Positions 1-8,453 are shown, counted from the stretch's first letter. The stretch is DNA of 64,000 nt from Cyanobacteria bacterium UBA6446 (GCA_002438405.1 DJOE01000023.1:280740-344739), one strand, 5' to 3'. Program-made: numbers and translations. The notes: generated by a model from the sequence alone, not told the origin.

Positions 1-7
1 CCGCCAT
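1..7 (-). CDS. Start of a gene running off the left edge
   Basis: Read on the minus strand, AAGGAG (positions 16-11) is followed three bases later by ATG at 7-5 and the first bases of a reading frame (ATGGCGG). Only two codons are in the window, so the product cannot be named. The strong Shine-Dalgarno is the whole basis for the call. The spacing is rather short. Confidence 0.4.
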
Positions 8-68
8 TTACTCCTTAATAGAAGTCTTTTTTATTGGGTATTTGAAAACAAAAGGAAAAACTTCCACA

Positions 69-638
69 CTACAAAGCCAATGAATTCACAATACGTTCTA
101 ATGAATCAGTAAATAAATCTTTTATTTTATATGCCTTATCCTTAATTTTAGAAAAAAAAGAATCTTTATTATAAATATTTTTTAATCTGCTCCATTGCCT
201 AACTACTAATTTTGTATTGTGCATATTATCAAAATCCAAAACTTTTTCTGCAAATGTTCTAAAACACCGATTTCGACTTTTATATGGTTTTAATTGATGC
301 AAAATATTTATAACATAATTAAATACTTGAGCCTTAAAATGCACATCTTTAATTTTTTCAGGTAAATTTGTATCAATAATAGAGCTTAAATAGTTTTCAT
401 CTAATTTTATAGAATTTTTCAACTTCCCAACAATATAATCAACTCTTGCTTCTTTTTTCAAAAATTCTTTTCCTGTTTGAGTATCAACACTTTTATATTT
501 TCTTGTACCAATACAAACAACATCATTGTTTCCCAAGGAGTGTACAAGTTTTTTGATTTTTGTTCTTTGATTTTTTGAAAATAAATTTGCCTTATCAGAC
601 AAATCATATCTTGAGCCAAATGAAATTTTATTGTCCAT
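69..638 (-). CDS. Hypothetical protein with N-terminal ISFG motif
   Basis: A 189-residue basic, Lys-rich soluble protein with no signal peptide or membrane segment. I do not recognise a catalytic motif. It begins MDNKISFGSRYD, and the short I/T-S-F-G element near the N-terminus recurs in another unknown protein of this window (22112-22423). A weak AGAGG lies about 13 bases before the ATG. The reading frame is long and clean for such AT-rich DNA, so it is probably real. Function unknown. Confidence 0.6.
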   Translation of the reverse strand: MDNKISFGSRYDLSDKANLFSKNQRTKIKKLVHSLGNNDVVCIGTRKYKSVDTQTGKEFLKKEARVDYIVGKLKNSIKLDENYLSSIIDTNLPEKIKDVHFKAQVFNYVINILHQLKPYKSRNRCFRTFAEKVLDFDNMHNTKLVVRQWSRLKNIYNKDSFFSKIKDKAYKIKDLFTDSLERIVNSLAL

Positions 639-682
639 ACTATTTTTAAAACCTCTAAAAAATATTTTTGCGGATATTTGAA

Positions 683-1002
683 TTAAATATTAATAATTTT
701 AGCAAATTTTTCTTTTATCTTTGACAATATTGAATTATTTGGAAAATGTTTTTCCAATTTACGAATATGTGATTTTATAAGAACTTTATCCTTATATTCT
801 AAATCTTTCAGATCTTCATTTTCTGAATACAGTGAAAATTTATAGCCCAATTTTTCAGCTTGTTTAAATTTTTCAAAAGCTAAATCATATTTTTCTTCAT
901 TATATAAATATAATCCCTCATTAAATATAGCAAAGCTTTTAGATATAGACGGCTCTACTTTTTTTTATTAAAAAGTTGTACTATTTTATCTTTTCCAAAC
1001 AT
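683..1002 (-). pseudogene. Frameshifted TPR-like small protein
   Basis: From the ATG at 1002 the frame reads MFGKDKIVQLFNKKK and stops. One extra A in the run of eight (959-966, T on the plus strand) would join it to a clean frame ending at 683. That frame contains FAIFNEGLYLYNEEKYDLAF followed by EKFKQAEKLGYKF, which looks like one tetratricopeptide repeat. The intact product would be about 106 residues. The break lies in a homopolymer, so a sequencing error, a recent mutation or slippage-based switching are all possible. Confidence 0.5.
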
Positions 1003-1090
1003 TTACGCAACCTATACATACCATCGTTAAGGAAATAAATCAAAAAATCAATACTTATTAGTTTTGCATTTTTATATTAAAATTAAAGTT

Positions 1091-1723
1091 ATGAAAGAAT
1101 TATTTGAATTTGATAAATCATTAAAAACAGTTATTGGAACAGATGAAGCAGGAAGAGGACCTGCTGCAGGAGGAGTTTTTGCAGCGTGTGTATATTTTCC
1201 AAAAGTTACTGCTAATTTGATAAAAGATTTAGAAAAATTAAATGATTCAAAAAAGCTGTCCAAAAAATCTCGAGAAAACTTATTTGATATTATAATAAAC
1301 AATTCTATCAATTCCATAATTTGTGTTGAAGTTGAAGAGATAGAAAAAATCAATATCCTAAATTCATCACTCAAAGCAATGAAACTTGCCTGTGAAAATG
1401 TTATAAAAGAAGCAAAATTGACAAATTTTATCACCCTTGTTGACGGGAATAAGCTTATAAAAAATTATAATTATCCACAAAGATTTGTAATTAAGGGAGA
1501 TGGGACATCAGCATCAATTGCGGCTGCGAGTATCTTGGCAAAAGTTACCCGTGACAGGTATATGAACGAACTTGCAAAAGAGTTTCCGCAATACGGTTGG
1601 GAAAGGAATGCGGGATATCTAACCGCTGAACACTTAAACGCAATCGACCAATACGGATTGTGCAAATATCATAGACCATCATTCTTAAAAAAACACTTTG
1701 AAAAACAACTAACTCTTTTTTAA
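1091..1723 (+). CDS. rnhB: Ribonuclease HII
   Basis: RNase HII cleaves the RNA strand of RNA-DNA hybrids and starts removal of single ribonucleotides from DNA. The catalytic signature GTDEAGRGPAAGG lies near residues 16-28 and holds the first Asp and Glu. NDSKKLS follows, then VDGNK with a further acidic ligand near residue 117, KGDGTSASIAAASILAKVTRD with the last Asp, and the C-terminal HRPSF. At 210 residues it has the usual length. A TTG at 1064 would add nine residues, but ATG at 1091 fits the family start better. It is transcribed alone. Confidence 0.95.
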   Translation: MKELFEFDKSLKTVIGTDEAGRGPAAGGVFAACVYFPKVTANLIKDLEKLNDSKKLSKKSRENLFDIIINNSINSIICVEVEEIEKINILNSSLKAMKLACENVIKEAKLTNFITLVDGNKLIKNYNYPQRFVIKGDGTSASIAAASILAKVTRDRYMNELAKEFPQYGWERNAGYLTAEHLNAIDQYGLCKYHRPSFLKKHFEKQLTLF

Positions 1724-1726
1724 TAG

Positions 1727-2533
1727 TTATTTATAAATAAATTTTCCAATTTGTACAGTTGTTACATACATAATTTCACTTGAACCACTACCACGACCAG
1801 TAGTACCCAGATCACTTGTTGAAAGACTTGTATAATATGAAATAGGTTGAGAACTTTCCGGATTTTTGAAATTAACATCTACAAGCTCGCCATCAATTTT
1901 AACCTCATTAAACTTTTTCAGTTTCAACAATGCGGCTAAGATATTTTGATTTGCAGGAATTATATAAATTTGAGAAATATGAGATTGGATATAATCGCTT
2001 TTCAAAGGAATAAATGAATACCAACGCCAATATATATTTCTCATGCCGGAAATATGATCTTTTTCTTCATAAGCATCTAGATATTTTTTGAAAAATTTCG
2101 GCTCAGATATTGTTTTACCCCAAGTTAGTCCTAAATTATAAGCAGCAACACTATCAAAATACTTACCAGGATATATTTCATTACTTTCCAATATTACACG
2201 ACCGGAAATTTCATAATGTGCTTGCGGAATAAGTTGAGCAAATGAATGGTTCTTTATTATAGATTTATATTCAAATGTTTTTTCCCTCTGAACTTCAGGA
2301 GAATAAGACTTCATAATCGGTTCCTGTAAAACAGAAATAGATTTATTACTAAAATTTGTAGGTACAGCAATACCAAATTTCAACCAATAAAAAATCCAAC
2401 CACGGAATAAAAACATCAACAAAATTACAAGTCCTATCGAAAATTTTTCAATATTTGAATTGTGCTTTAAAATATCTCTATGTAATTTAGCATCAATTTC
2501 AGCAGTTGTTTTATTGTTAAAAACTTCACTCAT
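1727..2533 (-). CDS. Conserved membrane-anchored protein of unknown function
   Basis: This 268-residue protein has a cytoplasmic N-terminus, one hydrophobic segment at about residues 31-58 and a long soluble C-terminal domain. That domain contains GRVILESNEIYPG, LTWGK, RWYSF, HISQIYIIPANQNI, KIDGELVDVN and a Ser/Thr-rich end. From memory, the order (a GRV motif, then W-G, then H-x-IPAN, then a G-x-LVxV strand, then an S-S-L-x-x-x-D-x-G end) resembles a widespread uncharacterised proteobacterial family, but this is recollection rather than a search. It is convergent with rnhB, with only three bases between the stop codons. Confidence 0.7.
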   Translation of the reverse strand: MSEVFNNKTTAEIDAKLHRDILKHNSNIEKFSIGLVILLMFLFRGWIFYWLKFGIAVPTNFSNKSISVLQEPIMKSYSPEVQREKTFEYKSIIKNHSFAQLIPQAHYEISGRVILESNEIYPGKYFDSVAAYNLGLTWGKTISEPKFFKKYLDAYEEKDHISGMRNIYWRWYSFIPLKSDYIQSHISQIYIIPANQNILAALLKLKKFNEVKIDGELVDVNFKNPESSQPISYYTSLSTSDLGTTGRGSGSSEIMYVTTVQIGKFIYK

Positions 2534-2675
2534 AAACCCATTTTACCATAATTGGACTCTAATGTAATATAACCAAATTATTACATTTTGTAAACAGGAA
2601 CAATAAATTTTTAAAGTTTTGCAATCAAAATGTCGATAACATTTCTGTAATCAGAAATCTAGGGAGTAAAAACTA

Positions 2676-2831
2676 ATGTTAAAGAAAATAACAACACCAT
2701 CAAATAATAGATGTGAAAGTGTTGAACTAATATTAAGAGGAGCAAAGAAACGCCGGACTTTGGCGTATGCTAATGCTGCAATGATAAACTCAGATGCAGG
2801 AATGAAAGCGAATTTAGTCGCTGTGAAGTAA
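2676..2831 (+). CDS. Small basic protein, 51 residues
   Basis: ATG at 2676 follows AGGGAG (2661-2666) at good spacing and opens a 51-codon frame beginning MLKKITTPSNNRCESV and ending ANLVAVK. The peptide is basic (RGAKKRR in the middle) and has no membrane segment. A GC-rich hairpin follows at once (2836-2852). Ribosome site, clean frame and hairpin together make it a likely small gene. Function unknown. Confidence 0.55.
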   Translation: MLKKITTPSNNRCESVELILRGAKKRRTLAYANAAMINSDAGMKANLVAVK

Positions 2832-2835
2832 TTAG

Positions 2836-2852
2836 AGCCGAGTAATTCGGCT
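2836..2852 (+). terminator. Hairpin after the 51-residue ORF
   Basis: AGCCGA and TCGGCT form a perfect 6-bp stem around the loop GTAAT, five bases after the stop of the small ORF. There is no U-tract, so it may be a stabilising 3' structure rather than a full terminator. Confidence 0.4.
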
Positions 2853-2886
2853 TAAAGATGAAATAAGAATAGAGAGTATTAATAAA

Positions 2887-2917
2887 GCCGGAACGCATAC
2901 ATGCCTCCGGCATTTTT
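2887..2917. terminator. Terminator between the small ORF and the prepilin gene
   Basis: GCCGGA (2887-2892) pairs with TCCGGC (2906-2911), with an inner GCAT/ATGC extension, followed by ATTTTT on the plus strand. It lies just before the stop of the convergent prepilin gene. Confidence 0.6.
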
Positions 2918-3650
2918 ATTTTAAATAATCCATATTTTCAAATTTTAAAACATAATAAGTACACCCAAGACCACTTTGTGTTTTATACATACATGTATTT
3001 TTGTAAGAATAAATTTTTTCATCTGGGTGCCCAACAGGAACTAAACCAATTCCTCCATCAAAATACATAAAATCAAAAAAATCACGTCCCCATTGATTCG
3101 GACCTTTAACACCATTTATATCTACATAAACAGCAAAAACATTATTTTCACCATGAAACATAGTTGCTTTATCTGTACCATAGAGATACACATGCACACC
3201 ATTCATCAATACCAACTTATAAGCAGTTGGGAGATTGTAATAAGCCCATCTATTTTTGCCATTCAATTCTTTATATACCGTACGAGGAGCGCAATCACCA
3301 TTTTCATCAATTGTTCCACAATCAAGTGCAACCTTTAAATATGGTAATAAATGTTGTGCTAAAACTTTTCCACCACCATCTTCTTCATTTATATTAAATG
3401 TCGAAAATTCACCCTCTTCATTCTCTGCAGTTTTTATTGCATTTGATAAAATGGAATATGTCGTCTTTAACTTTGTTACAGTCTGTTTTTCAGTATAATG
3501 ATGAATTAAGGTTGGAATCGTCATAGCTGCAACAATACCAATTATACCAAGAGTGATTAAAACTTCCGCTAAAGTAAATGCAAACTTAGATGTTATTGGG
3601 AAAAAATTTACAGACGCAATACTTTCTACTAGCGAAAAATCTCTCTTCAT
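2916..3650 (-). CDS. Prepilin-like protein (type II secretion/type IV pilus family)
   Basis: The N-terminal class III signal is KFAFTLAEVLITLGIIG, with cleavage expected between Ala and Phe and the conserved Glu at mature position 5. It continues into a hydrophobic helix, then a long alpha segment (KLKTTYSILSNAI), then a variable C-terminal domain. The leader is long (about 23 residues). Near residue 180 it carries VDINGVKGPNQWGRDFF, the motif shared by most prepilins of this window. The end GCTYYVLKFENMDYLK is nearly the same as that of the gene at 20044, so the two are close paralogues. It is divergent from a small HTH gene across a long palindrome. Confidence 0.85.
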   Translation of the reverse strand: MKRDFSLVESIASVNFFPITSKFAFTLAEVLITLGIIGIVAAMTIPTLIHHYTEKQTVTKLKTTYSILSNAIKTAENEEGEFSTFNINEEDGGGKVLAQHLLPYLKVALDCGTIDENGDCAPRTVYKELNGKNRWAYYNLPTAYKLVLMNGVHVYLYGTDKATMFHGENNVFAVYVDINGVKGPNQWGRDFFDFMYFDGGIGLVPVGHPDEKIYSYKNTCMYKTQSGLGCTYYVLKFENMDYLK

Positions 3651-3668
3651 ATAATAATTTAGACCTCC

Positions 3669-3718
3669 ATATTATCAAACTTTATTACAATAAACATTGT
3701 ATTATAGTTTGATAATAT
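3669..3718. promoter_or_regulatory. 50-bp near-perfect palindrome, candidate operator
   Basis: ATATTATCAAACT (3669-3681) and AGTTTGATAATAT (3706-3718) are perfect 13-bp inverted repeats. The spacer carries a second pair, TACAAT/ATTGTA (3686-3691/3696-3701). In all, about 21 of 23 positions pair. It lies between the divergent prepilin gene and the small HTH gene, where it could serve both promoters. Confidence 0.6.
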
Positions 3719-3759
3719 CAGGATTGGTTAAAATTGTCAATAATTCGTATAATTATAGA

Positions 3760-3972
3760 ATGGAACTTCGAAACGAATTAAAAGCACTAATAGCTCAAAA
3801 TGGAGCCACTCTAAAAAGAGTTTGTGAAATTTTATCCGAAAAAACAGGTGAAAGTTATGTCGGGAATAACATAACAAATAAATTACGAAGAAAAACAATA
3901 AAATTTGAAGAAGTTCAAGAAATATTAGACGTTTTAGGCTATCATATTGAATTTGTAAGAAACAAAGACTAA
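3760..3972 (+). CDS. Small HTH-like DNA-binding protein
   Basis: Starting at ATG 3760 gives 70 residues. A TTG at 3697 would add 21 residues that lie in the palindrome and look non-coding. The sequence (MELRNELKALIAQNGATL, then KRVCEILSEKTG, then NNITNKLRRKTIKFEEV, then LDVLGYHIEFV) has the helix pattern of a compact Cro/XRE-type fold seen in small phage-like regulators. It is divergent from a prepilin gene, and its stop overlaps the ylqF stop by four bases. A role in controlling the prepilin gene through the palindrome is inference. Confidence 0.65.
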   Translation: MELRNELKALIAQNGATLKRVCEILSEKTGESYVGNNITNKLRRKTIKFEEVQEILDVLGYHIEFVRNKD

Positions 3973-4832
3973 TCCTCAGTTGGTAAACTATCTAAAATAA
4001 ATTTACCAATTTTACCTTCTCTAAAATCTCTCAAAATATAAACAGAGGTTCTTTCTCTATCTGTTGAGCCGCCCGTCAAAAGCCAATTACGAGTAAGAGA
4101 AATATTATCAATATTTAATTCCAAATCTTGTGGTAATCTGTAAAAATCTCTAAATTGTTGTGCTTGCGCTGAATTCAAAATATCCAAAAGCTCTTGAGCA
4201 ACAATTTCATTAGAATATGCATTTTCAGACACGGAATTTACAAATGCCAATTTTTTTGCTCGCTCTTGATCTTCTTGCTTCATTGGAATAATTCCAGGAG
4301 TGTCAAGTAATTCTAATTGCGGATTAATTCTAACCCACTGTTGCTGGCGAGTTACACCTGCTTTTGCACCAATTTTTGTTTTAGATGAACGAGTTAATTT
4401 ATTAATAATACTTGACTTCCCAACATTTGGCAAACCAACAACCATAATTCTTGCAGGACGACGTAACAAACCTTTTGCAATTAAAGCTTGAATTCTCGGT
4501 TCGGATAACTCAATTGCCTTTTTAACAATAATATTTATATCTTTGTTATTCTTTGCTTCTGTAGAAATAACAGAAATTTTGTTTTCATTCTTTAAATAAT
4601 CCAAAAATGGTTTTAATTCATTTTTATCAACCAAATCGGATTTATTAACCAACAAAAATCGAGGCTTTCCATTTAGAAGCCCCGATATATTGTCATAATT
4701 GCTTGATAAAGGTAATCTCGCATCAATAACTTCAATCACGGCATCCACTAAAGAAAGCTGTTCTTTCAGCTTTTTCTCAGCCTTTGCAATATGTCCTGGA
4801 TACCAGTGAATGTGAGTCTTATCTTTTTTCAA
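3969..4832 (-). CDS. ylqF: Ribosome biogenesis GTPase YlqF/RbgA
   Basis: This circularly permuted GTPase acts late in large-subunit assembly. The motifs run in permuted order: HWYPGHIAKA at the N-terminus, NKSD (G4, residues 63-66), then the P-loop GLPNVGKSS (about 134-142), then LLDTPGIIP (G3, about 175). The C-terminal helical domain completes 287 residues, the usual size. Its first 14 bases overlap the end of rplS. The rplS-ylqF coupling is common and fits a shared role in the ribosome. Confidence 0.95.
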   Translation of the reverse strand: MKKDKTHIHWYPGHIAKAEKKLKEQLSLVDAVIEVIDARLPLSSNYDNISGLLNGKPRFLLVNKSDLVDKNELKPFLDYLKNENKISVISTEAKNNKDINIIVKKAIELSEPRIQALIAKGLLRRPARIMVVGLPNVGKSSIINKLTRSSKTKIGAKAGVTRQQQWVRINPQLELLDTPGIIPMKQEDQERAKKLAFVNSVSENAYSNEIVAQELLDILNSAQAQQFRDFYRLPQDLELNIDNISLTRNWLLTGGSTDRERTSVYILRDFREGKIGKFILDSLPTED

Positions 4833-5175
4833 TTTTTTCCTTAATACGAGTTGCTTTACCTGAACGTTCTCTTAAGTAGTATAATTTAGCACGTTTAACG
4901 TCACCACGTCTAAGAACGTTAATTTTGTCGATTCTTGGTGAGTTGATTAAGAATACACGTTCAACACCAACACCTTGGAATACTTTTCTTACAGTGATAG
5001 TTTTGTTAAGACCTGCACCATGCATTTTGATAATTGTACCTTCAAATGCTTGGATTCTTTCTTTGTTACCTTCGATAATTTTAACAAAAACTTTTACTGT
5101 ATCGCCGGCATTAAGACTCGGAATGTCTTTGCCTAAATAATTTTTTTCTAATTCATCAATAATAGGGTGATTCAT
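4819..5175 (-). CDS. rplS: 50S ribosomal protein L19
   Basis: The 118-residue protein is a full-length L19, at the interface of the large and small subunits. Typical stretches are GDTVKVFVKIIEGNKER, FEGTIIKM, TVRKVFQGVGVERVFL, SPRIDKINVLRRG and KLYYLRERSGKA. AAGGAAAG lies before the ATG. A hairpin leader and a promoter-like site are seen upstream. It overlaps ylqF downstream. Confidence 0.97.
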   Translation of the reverse strand: MNHPIIDELEKNYLGKDIPSLNAGDTVKVFVKIIEGNKERIQAFEGTIIKMHGAGLNKTITVRKVFQGVGVERVFLINSPRIDKINVLRRGDVKRAKLYYLRERSGKATRIKEKIEKR

Positions 5176-5221
5176 TTTTGCTTTCCTTTATATTTCTAAT
5201 CCATTACTTTAGTTAAAATGT

Positions 5222-5317
5222 AATTCCTTTATCGGTGTTTAATGACTTTTTCCACACAAAAGTCCACCGACGCACGTTCGTACCTTAAATCGTATAATAA
5301 AGATACTATTTTTGCAA
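5222..5317 (-). promoter_or_regulatory. rplS promoter and leader hairpin
   Basis: On the minus strand TTGCAA (5317-5312) and TACGAT (5294-5289) are 17 bases apart. Downstream lies a hairpin with GACTTTT/AAAAGTC arms around a purine-rich loop and outer CGG/CCG pairing. It sits about 60 bases before the rplS ATG. This could be an autoregulatory r-protein leader, but I cannot match it to a known family by eye. Confidence 0.4.
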
Positions 5318-5393
5318 GTGATGAACTGCTAATGTTAATAACTGTTACACTATTCAAACTTGCGTATTTATTTTTTCTTGTTAAATTGTATTT

Positions 5394-5546
5394 ATGGGAC
5401 AAGATTATAAAAAATTATTAAATAAAAAGAAGAAAAAATATTGTGATGTAAAAACAATGGGAGTAAACATTGATAAAAATGAATATTATGAAATTATTTT
5501 ATCAAATTCCGCTCACCCTGAACAAATAAATAATAAAAAGTTTTAA
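5394..5546 (+). CDS. Possible small basic protein, 50 residues
   Basis: ATG at 5394 opens a 50-codon frame: MGQDYKKLLNKKKKKYC, then DVKTMGVNIDKNEYYEIIL, then SNSAHPEQINNKKF. It is rich in Lys and Asn with no membrane segment. No Shine-Dalgarno is visible, so evidence for expression is weak. A strong hairpin follows it, but that hairpin also ends pyk from the other side. Confidence 0.35.
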   Translation: MGQDYKKLLNKKKKKYCDVKTMGVNIDKNEYYEIILSNSAHPEQINNKKF

Positions 5547-5553
5547 TATAAAA

Positions 5554-5582
5554 AAAGCTCCGAAAACAAATCTCGGAGCTTT
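5554..5582. terminator. Bidirectional terminator downstream of pyk
   Basis: AAAGCTCCGA (5554-5563) and TCGGAGCTTT (5573-5582) form a perfect 10-bp stem with A/T tracts on both sides, so it can end transcription from either direction. Confidence 0.8.
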
Positions 5583-5612
5583 CTCTATTTTTGAATATCA
5601 ATTCAAACGAAC

Positions 5613-7046
5613 TTACGAAATCTTGTGGATTTTCATAAAGTTTGTAGATTGACCTGACATCAAGTGAGGTACTGAACCTGTAATGATTACACAGTCACCA
5701 ACTTCCATTTCAAGTTCATTTTTAAGGAATTCATTCAATTCGATAAGAGAACTTTTATCAATTTCGATGTTCTTATCATCAACTTTGATAGAAGAAACAC
5801 TGTTGAACAATTGCATAAATCTACCAACTTGAGCATCTGCACAGAATGAATAAATTGGAACAGATGGTCTGCATTCTGAAATCAAAGCAGTTGTATAACC
5901 TGTTGCTGTCAAGGCAATAACACCTTTAGCTTTAGGTAAGTTTTTCAAAGTATCTGCAACGGAAACAGCAATTGACATAGGAATTGCATTTTCTTCTGTT
6001 CTGATAGTTGATGGGAATTCATTCTTTCTCATGAACTGGCTATTATTAATATCTTCTGCAATTTTCTTCATAATGCTAACTGCTTCAACAGGGTATTTAC
6101 CTGCAGCAGTTTCACCTGATAACATAACTGCGTCTGCACCATCAATAATTGCGTTTGCAACGTCAGAAGCTTCTGCTCTTGTTGGCATTGGGTTTTCAAT
6201 CATGCTTTCCAACATTTGAGTTGCAACAATAACAGGTTTTCTAACGGCATTTGTTTTTCTGATGATTGTTTTTTGAACGATTGGCAATTGTTCAATTGGA
6301 GTTTCAATACCCAAATCGCCTCTTGCAACCATGATACCATCTGAATATTCAATGATATCATCAATATTTGCAAGAGCTTGAGGTTTTTCAATTTTAGAAA
6401 TAATTCTTAAACGAGAATTATTTTTATCTAAAATACCTCTTAACAATTGTAAATCTTCCTTACTTCTTACAAATGATAAACCAAGATAATCAATATCGTT
6501 ATGCATAGCAAATTCAACGAATTGTTTATCTCTTTCAGTCAAGATATTAAGACTTGCAGTTCCTCCAGGCAAGTTCAAACCTTTACGAGGTTTGATAGCA
6601 CCTGAAGTTAAAACTTTTGCATAAACAATATTGTTTTCTGATTTTTCAACAGTAAGTTGGATTTTACCATCATCGATAAGAATTTTATCACCAGGTTTAA
6701 CGTCGTCAGCGATACCTTCATAATCAACAGGGATAATATCGCCTTCGTATTTGTCTTGGTGTCTGAATTTTAGAACTTCACCAGCTTTGATTTCGATAGG
6801 TTCATCGAATTTTCCTACTCTGATTTTTGGACCTTGTAAGTCTAACAAAACAGGGATAACTGTGTGTTCTTCTTTTTCGATTTTACGAATAAAATCTAAA
6901 GTTTGTTTGTGTGTTTCCATGTCACCATGCGAAGAATTTAATCTGAACATGGTTACACCGGCTCTGTATAATTTACGAATCATATCCTCTGAATTAGAGG
7001 CAGGGCCTAATGTTGATACGATTTTTGTAGCTGCTACATTTCTCAT
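5613..7046 (-). CDS. pyk: Pyruvate kinase
   Basis: It converts phosphoenolpyruvate and ADP to pyruvate and ATP at the end of glycolysis. The 477 residues include the start ATKIVSTLGPAS, the RLNSSHGD substrate/K+ site, the Mg-binding signature IISKIEKP and MVARGDLG, and ATQMLESM with the PTRAEASDVANA stretch. The length matches the short form with A, B and C domains and no extra C-terminal domain. AGGAGG precedes the ATG by six bases. It is a single-gene unit with a clear terminator. Confidence 0.97.
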   Translation of the reverse strand: MRNVAATKIVSTLGPASNSEDMIRKLYRAGVTMFRLNSSHGDMETHKQTLDFIRKIEKEEHTVIPVLLDLQGPKIRVGKFDEPIEIKAGEVLKFRHQDKYEGDIIPVDYEGIADDVKPGDKILIDDGKIQLTVEKSENNIVYAKVLTSGAIKPRKGLNLPGGTASLNILTERDKQFVEFAMHNDIDYLGLSFVRSKEDLQLLRGILDKNNSRLRIISKIEKPQALANIDDIIEYSDGIMVARGDLGIETPIEQLPIVQKTIIRKTNAVRKPVIVATQMLESMIENPMPTRAEASDVANAIIDGADAVMLSGETAAGKYPVEAVSIMKKIAEDINNSQFMRKNEFPSTIRTEENAIPMSIAVSVADTLKNLPKAKGVIALTATGYTTALISECRPSVPIYSFCADAQVGRFMQLFNSVSSIKVDDKNIEIDKSSLIELNEFLKNELEMEVGDCVIITGSVPHLMSGQSTNFMKIHKIS

Positions 7047-7079
7047 TTTTTCCTCCTGATATATTTTTTGGGGTAGCTA

Positions 7080-7120
7080 TTTACATTTTTCTAACATTAT
7101 CATATAATAAACATGATAAT
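7080..7120 (+). promoter_or_regulatory. Promoter of the SLH surface protein gene
   Basis: TTTACA (7080-7085) and TATAAT (7103-7108) are separated by 17 bases. A perfect 7-bp inverted repeat, ATTATCA/TGATAAT (7096-7102/7114-7120), brackets the -10 box and might be an operator. Confidence 0.65.
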
Positions 7121-7160
7121 AATGAAAATTGGTTTACATTTTTAAGAAAAGGAAGTGAAA

Positions 7161-8453
7161 ATGAAAAGATTATTAGCGGGTTTATTGGTTTGTGGTATGC
7201 TTGCAATCAACACTGTTCCAGCTCTTGCTTACAATGGTATTGATGACGTAGAAAAAGCATATTGGGCACAACCAGAAATTGAAAGTGTTGTTACAGATTC
7301 AGTTATGTCATTAACTAATGGTAACTTTTACCCAGAAAACAGAATTTCTAGAGTTGAATTTGTTAAAGCTTTATTAAAAGTTTTAGGGAATGAAAACTTA
7401 GAAGTAAAATCAAAAGTTAAATTCTCAGATGTTTCAAAATCTAGCGACGATTATACTCCAATTGCAAGATCTCAACAATTAGGTTTAGTTTACGGATATC
7501 CTAACGGAACATTCAAACCTCAAGGTTCTATCTTGAGAGATGAAGCTCAATCTGTAATTAGCCACATCACTATTGATGGTAATGTTGATGAAAACAACAT
7601 CTTATCTAAATATTCCGATTCAGCTTCTGTTCCAGCATGGGCTAAACACGTTTATGCTAAAACATTATCTTATGGCATCTACGTAAATCACCCTGATGAA
7701 AATCAATTAAGACCAACAGATGAACTAACAAGAGCTGAAGCTGCTGTATTATTATACAGATTAAGACAAAGATTAGACCTTGTTAAAGATCAATACAAAA
7801 ATGTAACTGAAACAACTTTAGGAACTGAACACTTAACAATGGTTAAAAAAGCTCCTAGCCACGAAGTTACAGTTACTAACTTAAGAAATGTTGTTAAAGA
7901 AGGTAACGTTTTAGTTGTTGCTTTCAACGAACAATTCAAATCTAAATTACATGCTTCTGGTGACGGTGTTACATTCACTAACCCTGAAGATATCAAAACT
8001 GATGAAGGTACTTTGTTAATCCCTGCAGGATCTACTTTCTACGGCAATGTATTAGATATTAAAGATCCTCAATGGTTTAATAAAAATGCTAGAGTATATG
8101 TTCAAATGAACAAAGTAGTTACTCCAGACGGGCAAACTATTAACTTAAATGCTAAACCATTCTACAAAGACTATGCTCTTAAAGAAGGTCCTTGGATGAC
8201 AGCTGGTAAAGTTGCATTATACACAGTTGGTGGTACTGCAGTAGGTACTGGTGCTGGTGTTGGTTTCTCATTCATTCCTAGCCCAGACAAAGTAGGTACT
8301 GGTATCGCTATCGGTACTCCTGTTGGTGCTGGTGTTGGTTTAGTTACTGGTTTAGTTACTCCAGGTTTGAATTACAGTGCTAAAAATGGTGAAGAAATCA
8401 AAGTTATCTTGCTAGAAGATGCTAGTATCGCTAAAACAAAATCAAACTTATAA
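7161..8453 (+). CDS. Secreted SLH-domain surface protein
   Basis: ATG at 7161 has AGGA at good spacing; the GTG at 7155 is less likely. A signal peptide (MKRLLAGLLVCGMLA to VPALA) is followed by three SLH-like repeats in about the first 190 residues: NGNFYPENRISRVEFV, GYPNGTFKPQGSILRDEA and LRPTDELTRAEAAVLLYR. The next 130 residues look beta-rich. The last about 85 contain a glycine-rich hydrophobic stretch (AVGTGAGVGFSF, then PVGAGVGLVTGLV) that could insert in the outer membrane. There is no OprB porin domain. GCT/GGT/ACT-rich codon use and a strong promoter suggest high expression. SLH domains tether proteins to cell-wall polymers. Confidence 0.85.
   Translation: MKRLLAGLLVCGMLAINTVPALAYNGIDDVEKAYWAQPEIESVVTDSVMSLTNGNFYPENRISRVEFVKALLKVLGNENLEVKSKVKFSDVSKSSDDYTPIARSQQLGLVYGYPNGTFKPQGSILRDEAQSVISHITIDGNVDENNILSKYSDSASVPAWAKHVYAKTLSYGIYVNHPDENQLRPTDELTRAEAAVLLYRLRQRLDLVKDQYKNVTETTLGTEHLTMVKKAPSHEVTVTNLRNVVKEGNVLVVAFNEQFKSKLHASGDGVTFTNPEDIKTDEGTLLIPAGSTFYGNVLDIKDPQWFNKNARVYVQMNKVVTPDGQTINLNAKPFYKDYALKEGPWMTAGKVALYTVGGTAVGTGAGVGFSFIPSPDKVGTGIAIGTPVGAGVGLVTGLVTPGLNYSAKNGEEIKVILLEDASIAKTKSNL

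Noticed and set aside
1072..1434. 120-residue minus-strand ORF inside rnhB
   Set aside because: It is a shadow frame of rnhB, with low-complexity hydrophobic composition and no ribosome site.
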